NCBI GenBank assembly: GCA_029251165.1
Contig: JAQXDW010000143.1
Coordinates: 1 to 64,000 of the forward strand
Length of the DNA stretch: 64,000 nucleotides
Direction: 5' to 3'
Origin: Myxococcota bacterium
GTDB taxonomy: Bacteria > Myxococcota_A > UBA796
In this document: piece after piece, positions 1 through 9,032 of the stretch
Layout of the letters: every line of letters starts with the position of its first letter
How positions within the stretch are numbered: position 1 is the stretch's first letter
The notes under the pieces: model-generated
The model's input: the letters and a program-made list of their open reading frames with translations, nothing else
What the model was told of the DNA's origin: nothing
Databases searched by the model: none
Position numbers and translations under genes: made by a program

Positions 1-42
1 GTGGTTTAGAAGCAGGGCAGATGACCGCACGCGAGGGCCGCC

Positions 43-1029
43 ATGACACAGTCTGCTGAGGTTCGACCTGAACCCTCACTTCACCGCAAGGCCGCCATTG
101 TGCGCGGTGGGGCCTTTCAGCACACCGGCTCCGTTCGGATCGAGCCGATCTCAGACTTCGACCTCGACCAGACCATCTTCCAGACCCTGGAGGGCAAGGC
201 CGCGCGGTTCGTGATGAAGACCCGGGTGGGCAAGGAGGTTCACTGGAGCCCCGATGCCGCCGCAGCGGTGGAGTCTGGCTACGAAGCCGCTCGCGCACAG
301 CATGCCCTCCCTGAGATTCGTCCAGAGCTGCTGAGGTTTATGGTCGAGGAGTGCGACTTCGACGTCGAGCATGCCGACGGCTCATTCCTCGATCACCTCT
401 ACTTTGGCTTCGAGTACTGCGTGCAGCACTTCCCCGGCCATGCACCCATCGTCATGCTGCTGCACTCCATCCTCGGAACCGGCACCAACACCTTCGCGAT
501 GAGCGCCGACAAGATCCCGTCGCTCAAGGCACTGATGACCCCGGAGGAGTGGACCCACACCGAGGCATTTCCTTCCGTGCTGCGGCTGCTGTACTCCGGA
601 GCGCTGCGGGCTGAGCTGTGGGCCAATGCCCATCGGACTGAGCAGCTCGAGTCGATCCGCTTCCACCGGGTCATCGACAATGCTCCCATCGAGATGAGCG
701 GCGAGGACTTCTGGATCCAGCTGAACTACCAGCTCATTCACCTCATCGACTTCCTGCCGGTCGCCAATTGGGTCGCCAACCAGAACGAGACCTCGTTCAT
801 CGTGTTCCGAGACCTCTACGCGCTGCTGGAGAAGCTGAATCAGCGCAGCGCGGAGATTGCCTACACACCGGCCTCCGGAGGCCGCAGCCGGGTCGGAGAG
901 CCTGGGCTGGCGAGCTGGCTGACCACCTTGATCCCGGTGGGGCTCAGCGAGAAGATGGCGGCGAAGTCCATCGAGCGGTTCTCTGGCCGCATCGGGCACT
1001 CCCTGGACTATGAGATCTGCTGGCGCTGA
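43..1029 (+). CDS. Hypothetical protein, no family recognised
   Basis: This is a 328-residue protein with no signal peptide and no obvious membrane segment, so it is probably cytoplasmic. A GAGGG stretch just upstream of the ATG serves as a ribosome binding site. The sequence has the even composition of a folded globular protein. It carries a His/aromatic-rich middle (FEYCVQHFPGH near residue 125) followed by HSILGTGTNTF. I recognise no catalytic motif. It converges on the CotH lipoprotein gene, with 44 bases between the stops. The gene is very likely real from codon use and length; its function is unknown. Confidence 0.75.
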   Translation: MTQSAEVRPEPSLHRKAAIVRGGAFQHTGSVRIEPISDFDLDQTIFQTLEGKAARFVMKTRVGKEVHWSPDAAAAVESGYEAARAQHALPEIRPELLRFMVEECDFDVEHADGSFLDHLYFGFEYCVQHFPGHAPIVMLLHSILGTGTNTFAMSADKIPSLKALMTPEEWTHTEAFPSVLRLLYSGALRAELWANAHRTEQLESIRFHRVIDNAPIEMSGEDFWIQLNYQLIHLIDFLPVANWVANQNETSFIVFRDLYALLEKLNQRSAEIAYTPASGGRSRVGEPGLASWLTTLIPVGLSEKMAAKSIERFSGRIGHSLDYEICWR

Positions 1030-1073
1030 GCGAGCCGGGCACGCCCTCGCAGCCGCCACAGTGTGTGCCGTGC

Positions 1074-2750
1074 TCAGAAGGCAAACAGCTCGCCGCTGAA
1101 GGAACCCTCTACCGGAGCATCGGTATCGGTAGATGCCTCAGTGAAGGTGAGGTCTCCGATGATGTAGCTGACGAATTCGAAGTCCTCCATCGTCTCGGTG
1201 TCCAGGTAGAGCAGCGCCCCAATGCGCTCGCTGAGGTCGAGGGAGAGGGTGCCGGGGGTGATGTCATCCTCGGGCACGGTGGCGTACAGGAGAATGGCCT
1301 CGGTCGGTGAGATCCAGGCCGGAAGGTACAGCAGCGTCTCGCCCTCGCTGGTGCCGGCGACTGCGCTGCCGGTCTTCAGGTCGATCGCAGTGCCGTCGTC
1401 GAGGTCGAGGTGGATCTCGGCGGATCCTGTTGAGAACGGATCGGCTGCAGTCAGGGTGCCCCAGGTGGTCTGGAAGTTCGCCTCGACCACGCCAAAAGGC
1501 GTGATGCAGAACAGCTCTTGTGGATCACTGTCCCAGCTTGGGAGCCCATCCTCCAGTGCCGCCTCCAGCTCTCCGGCCCGATCCGCCACCCGAGCCCGGA
1601 CCGCTGCGATCTGGGTGCTGAGCCCGGAGGTTGAGGCATCGTCCGCCTCGACGGCAGCCTCCATGGCATCGATGCGCTCGGCCATGCGCCCGGCGTCCCA
1701 GTGCGCGGAGAGGAGCTCGGTCATGGCGTCTTCATACCGCTGGCGCCCTTCTGGCAGGTTGTAGAGCCGCCAGGTCAGCAGCCCGTTTGCATAGACGCTG
1801 GGCGGCTCCTCCTCCCAGACGCCCAGCGTCATGTCCACACCCCAGGGAATGAACCGCAGCAGGCCGTCTTCCGGATCGGCATAGAGGTAGAAATTGTTGG
1901 TGTTGCTGGCGTAGCCGTCGCCGTGCTGGGTGAGGACCTCCATTGCCCAGAACGAGAAGAAGTCGTCGAGGTCGAGCACCGCTGCCAGTGCATCGAGCAG
2001 CATGTCGTCGTCCGCCTCCAGCGCCGCCACCAGCGCCGCGATGTCGCTCCAGTCGTCCTCATCCTCGTTGTTCTTCTTCTCCAGCGTTCCCGTCCAGCCC
2101 TCTCGAAAGTCCGACAGGGTGCCCTCGTAGAGGTTCCCCTCGGCGCTGACGAAGTGCCGCTCCAGCATCGCACTCTTGATCGGCTCGATGTTGGCATAGA
2201 CTCCCAGGTCTTCGCCATTTACGCGCACCCGGGCGAGGCTGCACCGGCTGGAGGGGATGCCGGCATCAGCGAAGGCGGCGTAGGTGAGGCACTGCCGGAT
2301 GAGGGCCGGATCGGAGACGGCGTTGTTCAGCGTCAGCCGTCGGGCTCCGAGGAAGGTCGCGCTGCTGTCGAACTCACCGAGGTCGAGCTTGAGGCTCGGC
2401 TTGTTCTCGCTGAGGGAGCCAACAAAGCCCTTCTTGCGCACCTCGATGCGCTCAAACGACTCGCCGTCCAGGCTGACACTCGCCTCAAACCACGTAAACG
2501 GGCTCTCGAACGGCGCCTCCTGGCAGTCCTCTCTGAGGAAGGTCTCCTCGATGGAGCGGGTCTGGGTGCGCAGGGCATCCCAGTCCGCCTCTGGCAAGCT
2601 CAGCTCGACCTGGAGGAGACGGGAGAGGTCAAACAGCGGATCATCGCTGAAGGAGGCCGCGCCGGAGTCTGCGGTGTCGTCTCCGGGAGGCTCAGGGGAC
2701 GTCGCTGTGGGCCGGCAGGCAGCGAGGAGTACAAGGAAGAACAGGTGCAT
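1074..2750 (-). CDS. CotH-family lipoprotein
   Basis: This 558-residue lipoprotein has an 11-residue signal peptide ending in a lipobox (LLAAC, Cys12), followed by an Asp/Ser/Thr-rich linker. The body matches the CotH kinase family. It has an early strand with R-K-K-G-F, then KPSLKLDLGEF, a NNAVSDPALIRQCLTYAAF segment, the VNGEDLGVYANIEPIKS region and the GNLYEG motif, with the FIPWGVDMT stretch near residue 300. CotH proteins are atypical protein kinases in spore-coat systems. In Myxococcota-like genomes they often occur as surface lipoproteins of unknown substrate. AGGAGAG lies 4 bases before the ATG. A C-terminal extension of about 150 residues is not recognised. A second CotH protein lies at 37701. 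Confidence 0.88.
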   Translation of the reverse strand: MHLFFLVLLAACRPTATSPEPPGDDTADSGAASFSDDPLFDLSRLLQVELSLPEADWDALRTQTRSIEETFLREDCQEAPFESPFTWFEASVSLDGESFERIEVRKKGFVGSLSENKPSLKLDLGEFDSSATFLGARRLTLNNAVSDPALIRQCLTYAAFADAGIPSSRCSLARVRVNGEDLGVYANIEPIKSAMLERHFVSAEGNLYEGTLSDFREGWTGTLEKKNNEDEDDWSDIAALVAALEADDDMLLDALAAVLDLDDFFSFWAMEVLTQHGDGYASNTNNFYLYADPEDGLLRFIPWGVDMTLGVWEEEPPSVYANGLLTWRLYNLPEGRQRYEDAMTELLSAHWDAGRMAERIDAMEAAVEADDASTSGLSTQIAAVRARVADRAGELEAALEDGLPSWDSDPQELFCITPFGVVEANFQTTWGTLTAADPFSTGSAEIHLDLDDGTAIDLKTGSAVAGTSEGETLLYLPAWISPTEAILLYATVPEDDITPGTLSLDLSERIGALLYLDTETMEDFEFVSYIIGDLTFTEASTDTDAPVEGSFSGELFAF

Positions 2751-2901
2751 TGTCTCTCCTGACCGATGGTACAGGCCCCTCAGCGCGCGAGCTCCGGTCG
2801 GTTGTGGTCCGATGCTGGAGGCGCTTCAGGGCACATGCCCACAATATGAGCCTGAGGTCCGCAAACTGCAAGTCCAGAACTGCACAAAACATCGCTCAAT
2901 A

Positions 2902-2931
2902 TGGACCATTACCGTGCATTTTTGGTATATT
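2902..2931 (+). promoter_or_regulatory. Sigma-70-like promoter of the DUF4423 regulator
   Basis: TGGACC at 2902-2907 (4 of 6 bases to the -35 consensus) and TATATT at 2926-2931 (5 of 6 to the -10 consensus) are separated by 18 bases. Transcription would start about five bases before the ATG at 2943, giving an almost leaderless mRNA. This fits the absence of a Shine-Dalgarno sequence. Arms CAATAT (2897-2902) and ATATTG (2927-2932) flank the element and could be operator half-sites. Confidence 0.5.
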
Positions 2932-2942
2932 GTGAGTCCACA

Positions 2943-3944
2943 ATGCCGACCGACATGCTGCCACTGAACTTCGAAGCGCTCGCCCAGGAGCTGCTCGTCG
3001 CGCTTCGAGGACGCCGCTCGCAGATCGCCTGGTCCCGCCGCCTCGGCTACCGCAGCAACGTCGCCTACAAGTGGGAGTCTGGCCGACGCTACCCCACCGG
3101 TGCAGAGACCTTCCGGGCCTGCCGTCGCAGCGGAATTGACACCCGCGCCGCCCTGATCCGCTTCTACGGTCGCACCCCGTCCTGGCTCGACGCCCTCTCT
3201 CCCGAGCAGCCCGAGGCGGTCGCCAGCCTGCTCCGTGATCTTCAAGGCAGCACTCCGATCACCGAGCTAGCGGTGCGGGTGGGGGTCAGCCGCTCGGCGG
3301 TCTCTCGCTGGCTCTCTGGGCAGACTCAGCCCCGCCTGCCTGATCTCCTGACGCTCATCGAGGCCACCTCGCTGCGGGTGGCGGATCTGCTGGTCGAGCT
3401 GGTCCCGCCCGAGGCCCTGCCGACTCTCCAGCCGCTGTGGCGTCAGCTGGAGGCCCGCCGCCAGGGTGCCGATCGCTACCCCTGGACCCAGGCGATCCTG
3501 CGGGCGCTGGAGCTGGAGGAGTACCGCGCGCTGCTGGCCCATGAGCCGGGCTGGATCGCCGCAAGGCTGGGCATGTCTGCCGAGGAGGAGGCCCGCTGCC
3601 TGACCTTCCTGAGAGACACCGAGCAGGTCGACTGGACAGGCACCCACTACCAAGGCCGCGCGCTGGCGGTCGACACCCGACGCCACCCCCGCATCGGCCG
3701 ACGCCTCAAGTCGCACTGGTACCAGGAGGCCGCCCGGAGGGCTCGCAGCGGCGCACCCGGGCAGTTCTCCTACAACGTGTTCACCTGCTCCCGATCGGAT
3801 CTGGAGCGCATCCGCGAGGAGCATCTCCGGTACTTCCGCGCGCTGCGGGCCATTGTCTCGGACTCCCCCAGAGATGAGGTCGTCGCAGTGGCCGGAGTGC
3901 AGCTTTTTGAGCTGACAGCGTGGCCCGAGGCCCCCACTGACTGA
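2943..3944 (+). CDS. Double helix-turn-helix regulator with DUF4423-like C-terminus
   Basis: I chose the ATG at 2943 (334 residues) because the promoter would exclude the upstream ATG at 2901. Two HTH modules can be read. The first, around residues 12-70, is divergent, with SQIAWSRRLGYRSNVAYKWESG. The second, around residues 110-160, is classical XRE/Cro type (ELAVRVGVSRSAVSRWLSG). The C-terminal half resembles the TIGR02147/DUF4423 family, including the closing VAVAGVQLFELT, which matches the V-x-x-x-x-x-Q-L-F block of that family. It is probably a DNA-binding transcription factor. Targets are unknown; autoregulation is plausible from the inverted repeat at its promoter. Confidence 0.75.
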   Translation: MPTDMLPLNFEALAQELLVALRGRRSQIAWSRRLGYRSNVAYKWESGRRYPTGAETFRACRRSGIDTRAALIRFYGRTPSWLDALSPEQPEAVASLLRDLQGSTPITELAVRVGVSRSAVSRWLSGQTQPRLPDLLTLIEATSLRVADLLVELVPPEALPTLQPLWRQLEARRQGADRYPWTQAILRALELEEYRALLAHEPGWIAARLGMSAEEEARCLTFLRDTEQVDWTGTHYQGRALAVDTRRHPRIGRRLKSHWYQEAARRARSGAPGQFSYNVFTCSRSDLERIREEHLRYFRALRAIVSDSPRDEVVAVAGVQLFELTAWPEAPTD

Positions 3945-4148
3945 GCCCTCAGGCCCCTCGGATCCAGGACATGGTCGCCGGTCTCTTCGCGGGGGCTGTT
4001 GTGAGGGGATGCAGCGGCGGTGCATCGGGTCGCTGGCGGATCACCAGGGGCATGATCGCCCTCAAGGAGCACGGTCCCGCCGGAGCCCCTGCTCACCAGC
4101 GGTCGTCGGACCGGCCGCTTCTTGTGGTGAGCAGAGACGCGGTCGGTG

Positions 4149-5102
4149 TCAGTGCACCCAGGTGCGGTTGTTGTGGTTCTCGCCATGGCACTGCCCGGTG
4201 CAGGTCTCTTGGGTGCTGTCCCACTGAATCTGCGGGTCGTGATCGAGCACGATGTCCGGTACGCCGTTGACGTGCAAGGCGGTCCCGCTGATCGACGCGT
4301 CGTCGGATGTGGTGTCGCTGTGGCACTCGTGGCAGCCGATGTTGTGGCCGATGTGGTGGCTGTGCTCGCCGCTCATCGTGCTCCGCTCTTCGCGACTGCT
4401 GTCCATGCCGGCGTGGCAGGAGTCGCAGGCGAGGGGGCCATCCGCGACGGAGACCTCGCCGTCGTCTGCCTGGCCGGTAGAGTGGCAGTAGAGGTTGGTG
4501 CAGGCGTTCTTCTTGGCGTTCCAGGCTCCTGCGGCGGAGAGTCCGGCGGTGAAGTCGACCTCCGCGACTCCAGGAGTGGCGTCGAATATGTGGCCCGTCG
4601 CCAGGATGTCCTCGGGCGTGACGTGGCAGCTCTCGCAGTCAAACGGGGCGTGGGTGTTTTCCTCGACGTGGCGGGAGTGTGCACCGAAGGCATCGTCGGT
4701 CTTGCTGTCGTCGATGGACTCGGGAGGCGCCCCGGTGGCGTTGTCTCCGCCGCCGTGGCAGAAGGTGCAGTCGGTCCGCCACGCCTCGGGCTCTTCGGGG
4801 GTGTGGCAGGTGTTGCAGCTCAGCGCGCCGTCGTCACCGCCGGTGAGGTCTGCGCCGTGGCAGTCGGTGCAGGTCTCGGTGTGCTGCTTGGCATCCCCGC
4901 CGTGCTGTTCGGACGTGCTGTAGCCCTCGGGGTGGTAGCGGGCGTCTGCGTCGGAGTCTGCGTCGGAGTCTGCGTCGGAGTCTGCGTCGGAGTCTGCGTC
5001 GGAGTCTGCGTCGGAGTCTGCGTCCGTTTCTTCGGCGATGGTGTCGGTCGGCTCGTCCTTGTCACCACAAGACATCAGCAGGACAGATAGCAGCAGGCGC
5101 AT
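4149..5102 (-). CDS. Multihaem c-type cytochrome lipoprotein
   Basis: I chose the ATG at 5102, preceded by AAGGGAGG. It gives 317 residues with a lipobox (VLLMSC, Cys12), a 12-bp-repeat-encoded (DADS)n linker, then eight haem-attachment-like motifs: six CxxCH (CTDCH, CNTCH, CTFCH, CESCH, CDSCH, CHECH), one CX4CH (CTNLYCH) and one CX3CH (CTGQCH). The mix of CxxCH and CxxxxCH is known in Geobacter-type multihaem proteins. The protein should be anchored to a membrane on the extracytoplasmic side and take part in electron transfer. No cytochrome-biogenesis genes are nearby. The number of haems actually bound cannot be read from sequence. Confidence 0.85.
   Translation of the reverse strand: MRLLLSVLLMSCGDKDEPTDTIAEETDADSDADSDADSDADSDADSDADSDADARYHPEGYSTSEQHGGDAKQHTETCTDCHGADLTGGDDGALSCNTCHTPEEPEAWRTDCTFCHGGGDNATGAPPESIDDSKTDDAFGAHSRHVEENTHAPFDCESCHVTPEDILATGHIFDATPGVAEVDFTAGLSAAGAWNAKKNACTNLYCHSTGQADDGEVSVADGPLACDSCHAGMDSSREERSTMSGEHSHHIGHNIGCHECHSDTTSDDASISGTALHVNGVPDIVLDHDPQIQWDSTQETCTGQCHGENHNNRTWVH
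4945..5024 (+). repeat. 12-bp tandem repeat encoding (DADS)n linker
   Basis: Six perfect copies of TCTGCGTCGGAG run from 4945 to 5016, plus a degenerate partial copy. On the minus strand they encode Asp-Ala-Asp-Ser units in the linker of the multihaem lipoprotein. Because the unit is a multiple of three, copy-number change would lengthen or shorten the linker without shifting frame. Confidence 0.9.
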
Positions 5103-5374
5103 CGCGGAAGCCTCCCTTGGGGACTCCATCATACCGAAGTCTATGGTGTCTGAAGGCTCTTTGTGCTCCCATGCGGAGCGCCGTGGTCTGCACCTGGAGC
5201 CGGGCGTCGCTGACCCTCGGAGGCTGCCGCATGGGTGGAGCGTCCACACCCCTCGCGGCCCTGCTGGCTCGTTGACGTTCTCGATGTGCCGTTGGCTGGG
5301 AAATATCGGATCGGTGGTCGTGGTGTCCGAGCGCAGACCAGGCAGAGCACGGGCTGCGCTTCGGCGCTGGCGGC

Positions 5375-6964
5375 TCAGTCTTCCTGAAGCCGGAGGTTGT
5401 GGGCTGCGTCGGTTGGATCGAAGCCGTCGGGCCAGCGGGTCGCGAGGCTGTAGCGGGTGCGGATGAGGCTGGCGTCTGAGAGGTCTGCGCCGGTCAGGTC
5501 ACAGCCACAGAGATCGGCCATGTCCAACCTCGCGCCTGAGAGATCAGCCCCGGACAGGTCCAGGTCACGCAGCCAGGAGGACCTCAGGTTGAGTCCGGAG
5601 AGGTCCGCACCGGCGCGAATCTGTGGCAGGGGCAGGGGGTGGTCGATGCGGGTGGCTTGGTCTCGGATGATCCAGGTCAGCTGCTCGGCGGTGACCCGGG
5701 CACCGGTGAGGTCACAGCCCCGCAGGTCGGCGAGATAGAGGTCTGCGTCGGTGAGGTCGGACTGGCGCAGCGAGGCTCCCTGGAGGATGCTGCCCGACAG
5801 GGAGGCCCTGCGAAGGTCTGCGCCGGTCAGGTCTGCGCCGGTCAGGTCACGCAGACCCAACTCCGCGCCAGGCAGCCGCGCGAAGCGGAAGGAGGTGCCG
5901 CGGGTGTTCGTCCAGCTGCTCCAGGAGCGGCGGAGCTGGGCGCCCGTGAGGTCGGCACCGGAGAGATCGGCGCCCTCCAGCGCGGCGTCTCCGATGTTGG
6001 CCTGTCGCAGATCCGCCTGCTGAAGCTGAGCGCTGGTCAGGTTGGCCCGGTTCAGGGTGGTGCCCCGCATCCGGCAGCCCGACAGCTTCGCGCCGGTGAG
6101 GTTGACCCCGAACAGGATGTAGCCGCTGAAGTCGGCTCCCTCGGCCTCCAGGCCGGGCGCCAGCACGAGGACGCCGGCCGGCACCGCGCCGCTCCAGGTG
6201 GTCCGGGCATCCGCCAGCGCGCCGTCGAAGGTGGCCCCGGTGAGGGTGGCCTCGGCGAGGCGGGAGCCTTGGAGGTCGGCGCCGGAGAGGTCAGCGTCGG
6301 AGAGGTCGGCGCCGGTGAAGGTGGAGCCGCGCAGCGACGAGCGGCGGAGGCTGGCCTGGGAGAGATCGGCGTCGGTGAGGTCGGTGGCGGTGATCCACTG
6401 CTCGGAGAGGTCGGCCTGGACGGCGGACAGGCCAGGCCTGAGGCTGTGGACGCCCGCTGGCTTGCTGTGGGGCCAGGTGGTCTTCGGATCGCAGATGGTG
6501 TCTGCGAAGATCGTCCCGGTGAGCTCGGCACCCGTGAGGTCTGCCCCCCTCAGATCGGCACCGGTAAGGTCTGCTCCCTTCAGATCGGCACCGGTGAGGT
6601 TGACGTCGCGCAGGTTGGCCCGGTGCAGCCAGGCCCCGGCGAGGACGGCTCCGGCGAGGATGGCGCTGTTGAGGTTGGCCTCGCGGAGGTCTGCGCGGGT
6701 GAGGTTGCAGTCCTGAAGTCGGCAGTCAGACAGCTGAGTGCGCGAGAGCCAGACGTCGGAGAGATCGAGCCCGGAGAGGTCGAGAGAGACGAGGGTGAGG
6801 GTGCGCAGCCGCGGCAGCCAGGTGCTCCGAGGCAGGCTGGCCATCAGCTCGACGGCCTGAGCGACCCGCTGGGGATCGCGCACCGGACGACCGGTCATCG
6901 TGTCGGTCTTGAGGGGGGCGAGCAGGGACGCCAGGCGGGAGAACAGCGCATCGTCGGTCAGCAC
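5375..6964 (-). CDS. Pentapeptide-repeat protein
   Basis: This protein of about 529 residues is built almost wholly of A(D/N)LxG/x pentapeptide repeats (for example LSGADLSGA, LTGADLKGADLTGADLRGADL), which fold into a right-handed quadrilateral beta-helix. Two spacer loops with DPKTTWP and DARTTWSGAVP interrupt the helix. The frame stays open further upstream. The GTG at 6964 is preferred because it has GGGAGG 13 bases upstream and leaves room for the divergent lipoprotein gene starting at 6987. The short N-terminal helical segment before the repeats carries no signal peptide. Members of this family include gyrase-protecting DNA mimics and many structural proteins. No specific role can be assigned. 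Confidence 0.85.
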   Translation of the reverse strand: MLTDDALFSRLASLLAPLKTDTMTGRPVRDPQRVAQAVELMASLPRSTWLPRLRTLTLVSLDLSGLDLSDVWLSRTQLSDCRLQDCNLTRADLREANLNSAILAGAVLAGAWLHRANLRDVNLTGADLKGADLTGADLRGADLTGAELTGTIFADTICDPKTTWPHSKPAGVHSLRPGLSAVQADLSEQWITATDLTDADLSQASLRRSSLRGSTFTGADLSDADLSGADLQGSRLAEATLTGATFDGALADARTTWSGAVPAGVLVLAPGLEAEGADFSGYILFGVNLTGAKLSGCRMRGTTLNRANLTSAQLQQADLRQANIGDAALEGADLSGADLTGAQLRRSWSSWTNTRGTSFRFARLPGAELGLRDLTGADLTGADLRRASLSGSILQGASLRQSDLTDADLYLADLRGCDLTGARVTAEQLTWIIRDQATRIDHPLPLPQIRAGADLSGLNLRSSWLRDLDLSGADLSGARLDMADLCGCDLTGADLSDASLIRTRYSLATRWPDGFDPTDAAHNLRLQED

Positions 6965-6986
6965 ACTTCCACGATATCCTCCCTGG

Positions 6987-7475
6987 ATGATCGTGCTTCT
7001 TTCCTGTGCTGCTCCCGAGGTCTGGCCCCAGGCGGATGAGGCCTGCGAGGACTTCTCTGTGGGGTGCCAGGCGGTGCTCTCGACCCACTTCGGGCTGACC
7101 GATTCGGTGTCCGGGCTGCCGGAGGTTGCGCTGCTGGAGGGGCTGTGGAGGCTGGTCGGCCTTGAGCTTGGCGCGGCGTGTCCGGACTGGGCGAGCAGCG
7201 GCGGCAGCGGCGCGGCCTGCCTGTACAACGAGGCTGCGGCGACCGTGAACCAGAGCATCTACGAATCCGATGCCGGCTTCCTGACCCTCACCGATGACAC
7301 CCTCACTGTCGGCGAGGACATGGGGTACTACAGCGCGCTGCGGGTGGCGGTGGGGCTGGCAGAGGGGCTCGCTGGAGCATGCGGGGTGGCATGGCTGGGG
7401 GAGTCCGGGCTGACGGCGTGTGCGGGCGATGACTGCTTCATCTTTCTGGAGGCCAGCGGAGAGGTCTGTCCATAG
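6987..7475 (+). CDS. Small lipoprotein, unknown function
   Basis: About 162 residues starting with MIVLLSC, so only six residues would precede the lipobox cysteine. The frame is also open upstream, so a longer start overlapping the divergent pentapeptide gene cannot be excluded. The mature part is rich in Cys (about eight) and Gly/Ala, suggesting a disulphide-stabilised extracytoplasmic protein. I see no Shine-Dalgarno. The gene is divergent from the pentapeptide gene, with 22 bases between the starts. No family recognised. Confidence 0.6.
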   Translation: MIVLLSCAAPEVWPQADEACEDFSVGCQAVLSTHFGLTDSVSGLPEVALLEGLWRLVGLELGAACPDWASSGGSGAACLYNEAAATVNQSIYESDAGFLTLTDDTLTVGEDMGYYSALRVAVGLAEGLAGACGVAWLGESGLTACAGDDCFIFLEASGEVCP

Positions 7476-7502
7476 TTAGCGATCTTCTGTCATTGTCAGG
7501 GG

Positions 7503-8627
7503 ATGAATCTGAACTCCTGCCTGCTCTCCGTGCTGCTGTCGTGCTCTCCGGGCACCGTCTCTGAGGACACTCAGGCTCCGATTGACACCGACACCGACAC
7601 GGCGGACCCGGACGAGACCGCTGAGCCGGACGGCGACGGCGACGGCGACGGCTACACCAAGGAGGATGGCGACTGCGACGACGGTGACGCCACCGTCCAT
7701 CCGGGCGCAGAGGAGGTCTACTACGACGGCGTCGATCAGGACTGCGATGGAGAGAGTGACTACGACGCCGACGGCGACGGGGAAGACGCCGAGGCCCACG
7801 GCGGGGCCGACTGCGACGACACCGACAGCGCGGTGAACACCGACTGCGACGCGCCGGACTCGCCGCTGGCCCACTACGTCGAGAGCGGGGTGGTCGGGGA
7901 GATCGACGAGATCAGCTCCAACCTCTCCGGGGTCACCTGGAACCCGGCGACCGGCACCTACATGGGCATCCTCGACAGCAACCGGCGGCTGCACGAGCTT
8001 GCCGCGGACTTCACCCACCTCCGAGAGATCGCCCTCACCAGCGTCGAGCACAGCGACCTGGAGGACATCGCCTACCTCGGCTCAGACGGCAGCGACCATG
8101 AGTTTGCCTTCGTCGCGGAGTCCGGCGTGGTGTACGTCGGCGTGGTCCCTGAGGGTGCTGAAACCATCGACCTCTCTAACTTCCAGCTCATCGCCTTTGC
8201 TGAGGAGCCCTCGTCCTTCAATCGCGGCGGCGAGGGGGTCGCCTACGATCCGGCGAGCGAGACGTTCTGGGTCTGCAGTGAGAAGAGCCCGATGACCATC
8301 TACACCTTCTCTCGACCCGAGGGATCCGAGGATGCTTCCCACGAGGACACGCTCGTTGTCACCGAGCCGTTTGATGCCGAGGTGGCGCTCGGGGGCCGCA
8401 TCAGCGACATCTCGAGCTGTCGCTACGATGCCCGAACCGGGCGGCTGATGGTGCTCAGTCACGAAGCCGCCGTGGTCCTCGATGTCGACGCAGACGGGGA
8501 GATCATCGCTGAGCTTGCGGTGACGATGAGCAAGCCGGAGGGGATCACGGTCACCGACAGCCAGGACATGACCATCGTAGGCGAGCCCAACGACTACCGG
8601 GTCTACACCTACACCGGTCCGAAGTAG
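7503..8627 (+). CDS. MopE-repeat lipoprotein with SdiA-regulated-like propeller
   Basis: A 374-residue lipoprotein with a lipobox (VLLSC, Cys14). An acidic linker (DTDTDTADPDETAEPDGDGDGDG) is followed by MopE-type metal-binding units (DCDDGDATVHPGAEEVYYDGVDQDCDGESDYDADGDG and ADCDDTDSAV). Residues from about 125 resemble the SdiA-regulated six-bladed propeller family. Supporting motifs are GVTWNPATGTYMGILDSNRRLHEL, DLEDIAYLG, GEGVAYDPASETFWVCSEK, ISDISSCRYDARTGRLMVLSHEAAVVLDV and KPEGITV. Such propellers are extracytoplasmic and may bind ligands or have esterase/phytase-like activity. It converges on the DOPA-dioxygenase-like gene with only three bases between the stops. Confidence 0.85.
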   Translation: MNLNSCLLSVLLSCSPGTVSEDTQAPIDTDTDTADPDETAEPDGDGDGDGYTKEDGDCDDGDATVHPGAEEVYYDGVDQDCDGESDYDADGDGEDAEAHGGADCDDTDSAVNTDCDAPDSPLAHYVESGVVGEIDEISSNLSGVTWNPATGTYMGILDSNRRLHELAADFTHLREIALTSVEHSDLEDIAYLGSDGSDHEFAFVAESGVVYVGVVPEGAETIDLSNFQLIAFAEEPSSFNRGGEGVAYDPASETFWVCSEKSPMTIYTFSRPEGSEDASHEDTLVVTEPFDAEVALGGRISDISSCRYDARTGRLMVLSHEAAVVLDVDADGEIIAELAVTMSKPEGITVTDSQDMTIVGEPNDYRVYTYTGPK

Positions 8628-8630
8628 ACG

Positions 8631-9032
8631 CTAGCGGAAGATGTCGAGCTTCAGGACCTGCGGCTCACCCATCCAGAGCATGGACGCGCTGTGATCGGCG
8701 AGGTGGCCGCCGAAGTCCGCTGCTGCGGTGGTGTTGGGGTGGATCATCACCGACAGGTCGCCCCGGTTGAGCATCATCCACGCCACACAGCGGCCCAGGT
8801 CGCGCGCGATGGCGGCGGAGTCGGGGTTCTTGAGGAGGACCTGCCACATCGACGTGGGCCAGGGGCCGACGGGATCCTCGAAGAGGATCGGCCGGGTGTA
8901 GGGGATGCCCTCGGCGTCGAGGTAGGCAAGGAACGCACGGTGGAGTGCGTGTGCTTCGTCCCGGTGGGGAGCCGTGTAGACAACATGGACGTCGTAGCCG
9001 TCCTGGATCCAGTCGCTCGGGAGTCGCTGCAT
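8631..9032 (-). CDS. DOPA 4,5-dioxygenase-like protein
   Basis: This 133-residue protein matches the small DOPA 4,5-dioxygenase family. It has an N-terminal DVHVVYTA strand, the FEDPVGPWPTSMWQV segment (family GPHP with His replaced by Trp), LNRGDLSVMIHPNT and the closing DHSASMLWMGEPQVLKLD. Characterised members cleave the catechol ring of L-DOPA using non-haem iron. Histidines in the HPNT and DHS motifs are kept, but the GPHP histidine is changed, so substrate or activity may differ. It is probably cytoplasmic. It forms a short minus-strand run with the two genes upstream. Confidence 0.75.
   Translation of the reverse strand: MQRLPSDWIQDGYDVHVVYTAPHRDEAHALHRAFLAYLDAEGIPYTRPILFEDPVGPWPTSMWQVLLKNPDSAAIARDLGRCVAWMMLNRGDLSVMIHPNTTAAADFGGHLADHSASMLWMGEPQVLKLDIFR

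Noticed and set aside
4945..5024. Possible CRISPR array
   Set aside because: The repeats are 12 bp with no spacers, lie inside a coding linker and translate to DADS units.
5639..7039. 466-residue plus-strand open frame antisense to the pentapeptide gene
   Set aside because: Its Gly/Glu/Val-rich repeats are the reverse image of the pentapeptide codons on the other strand.
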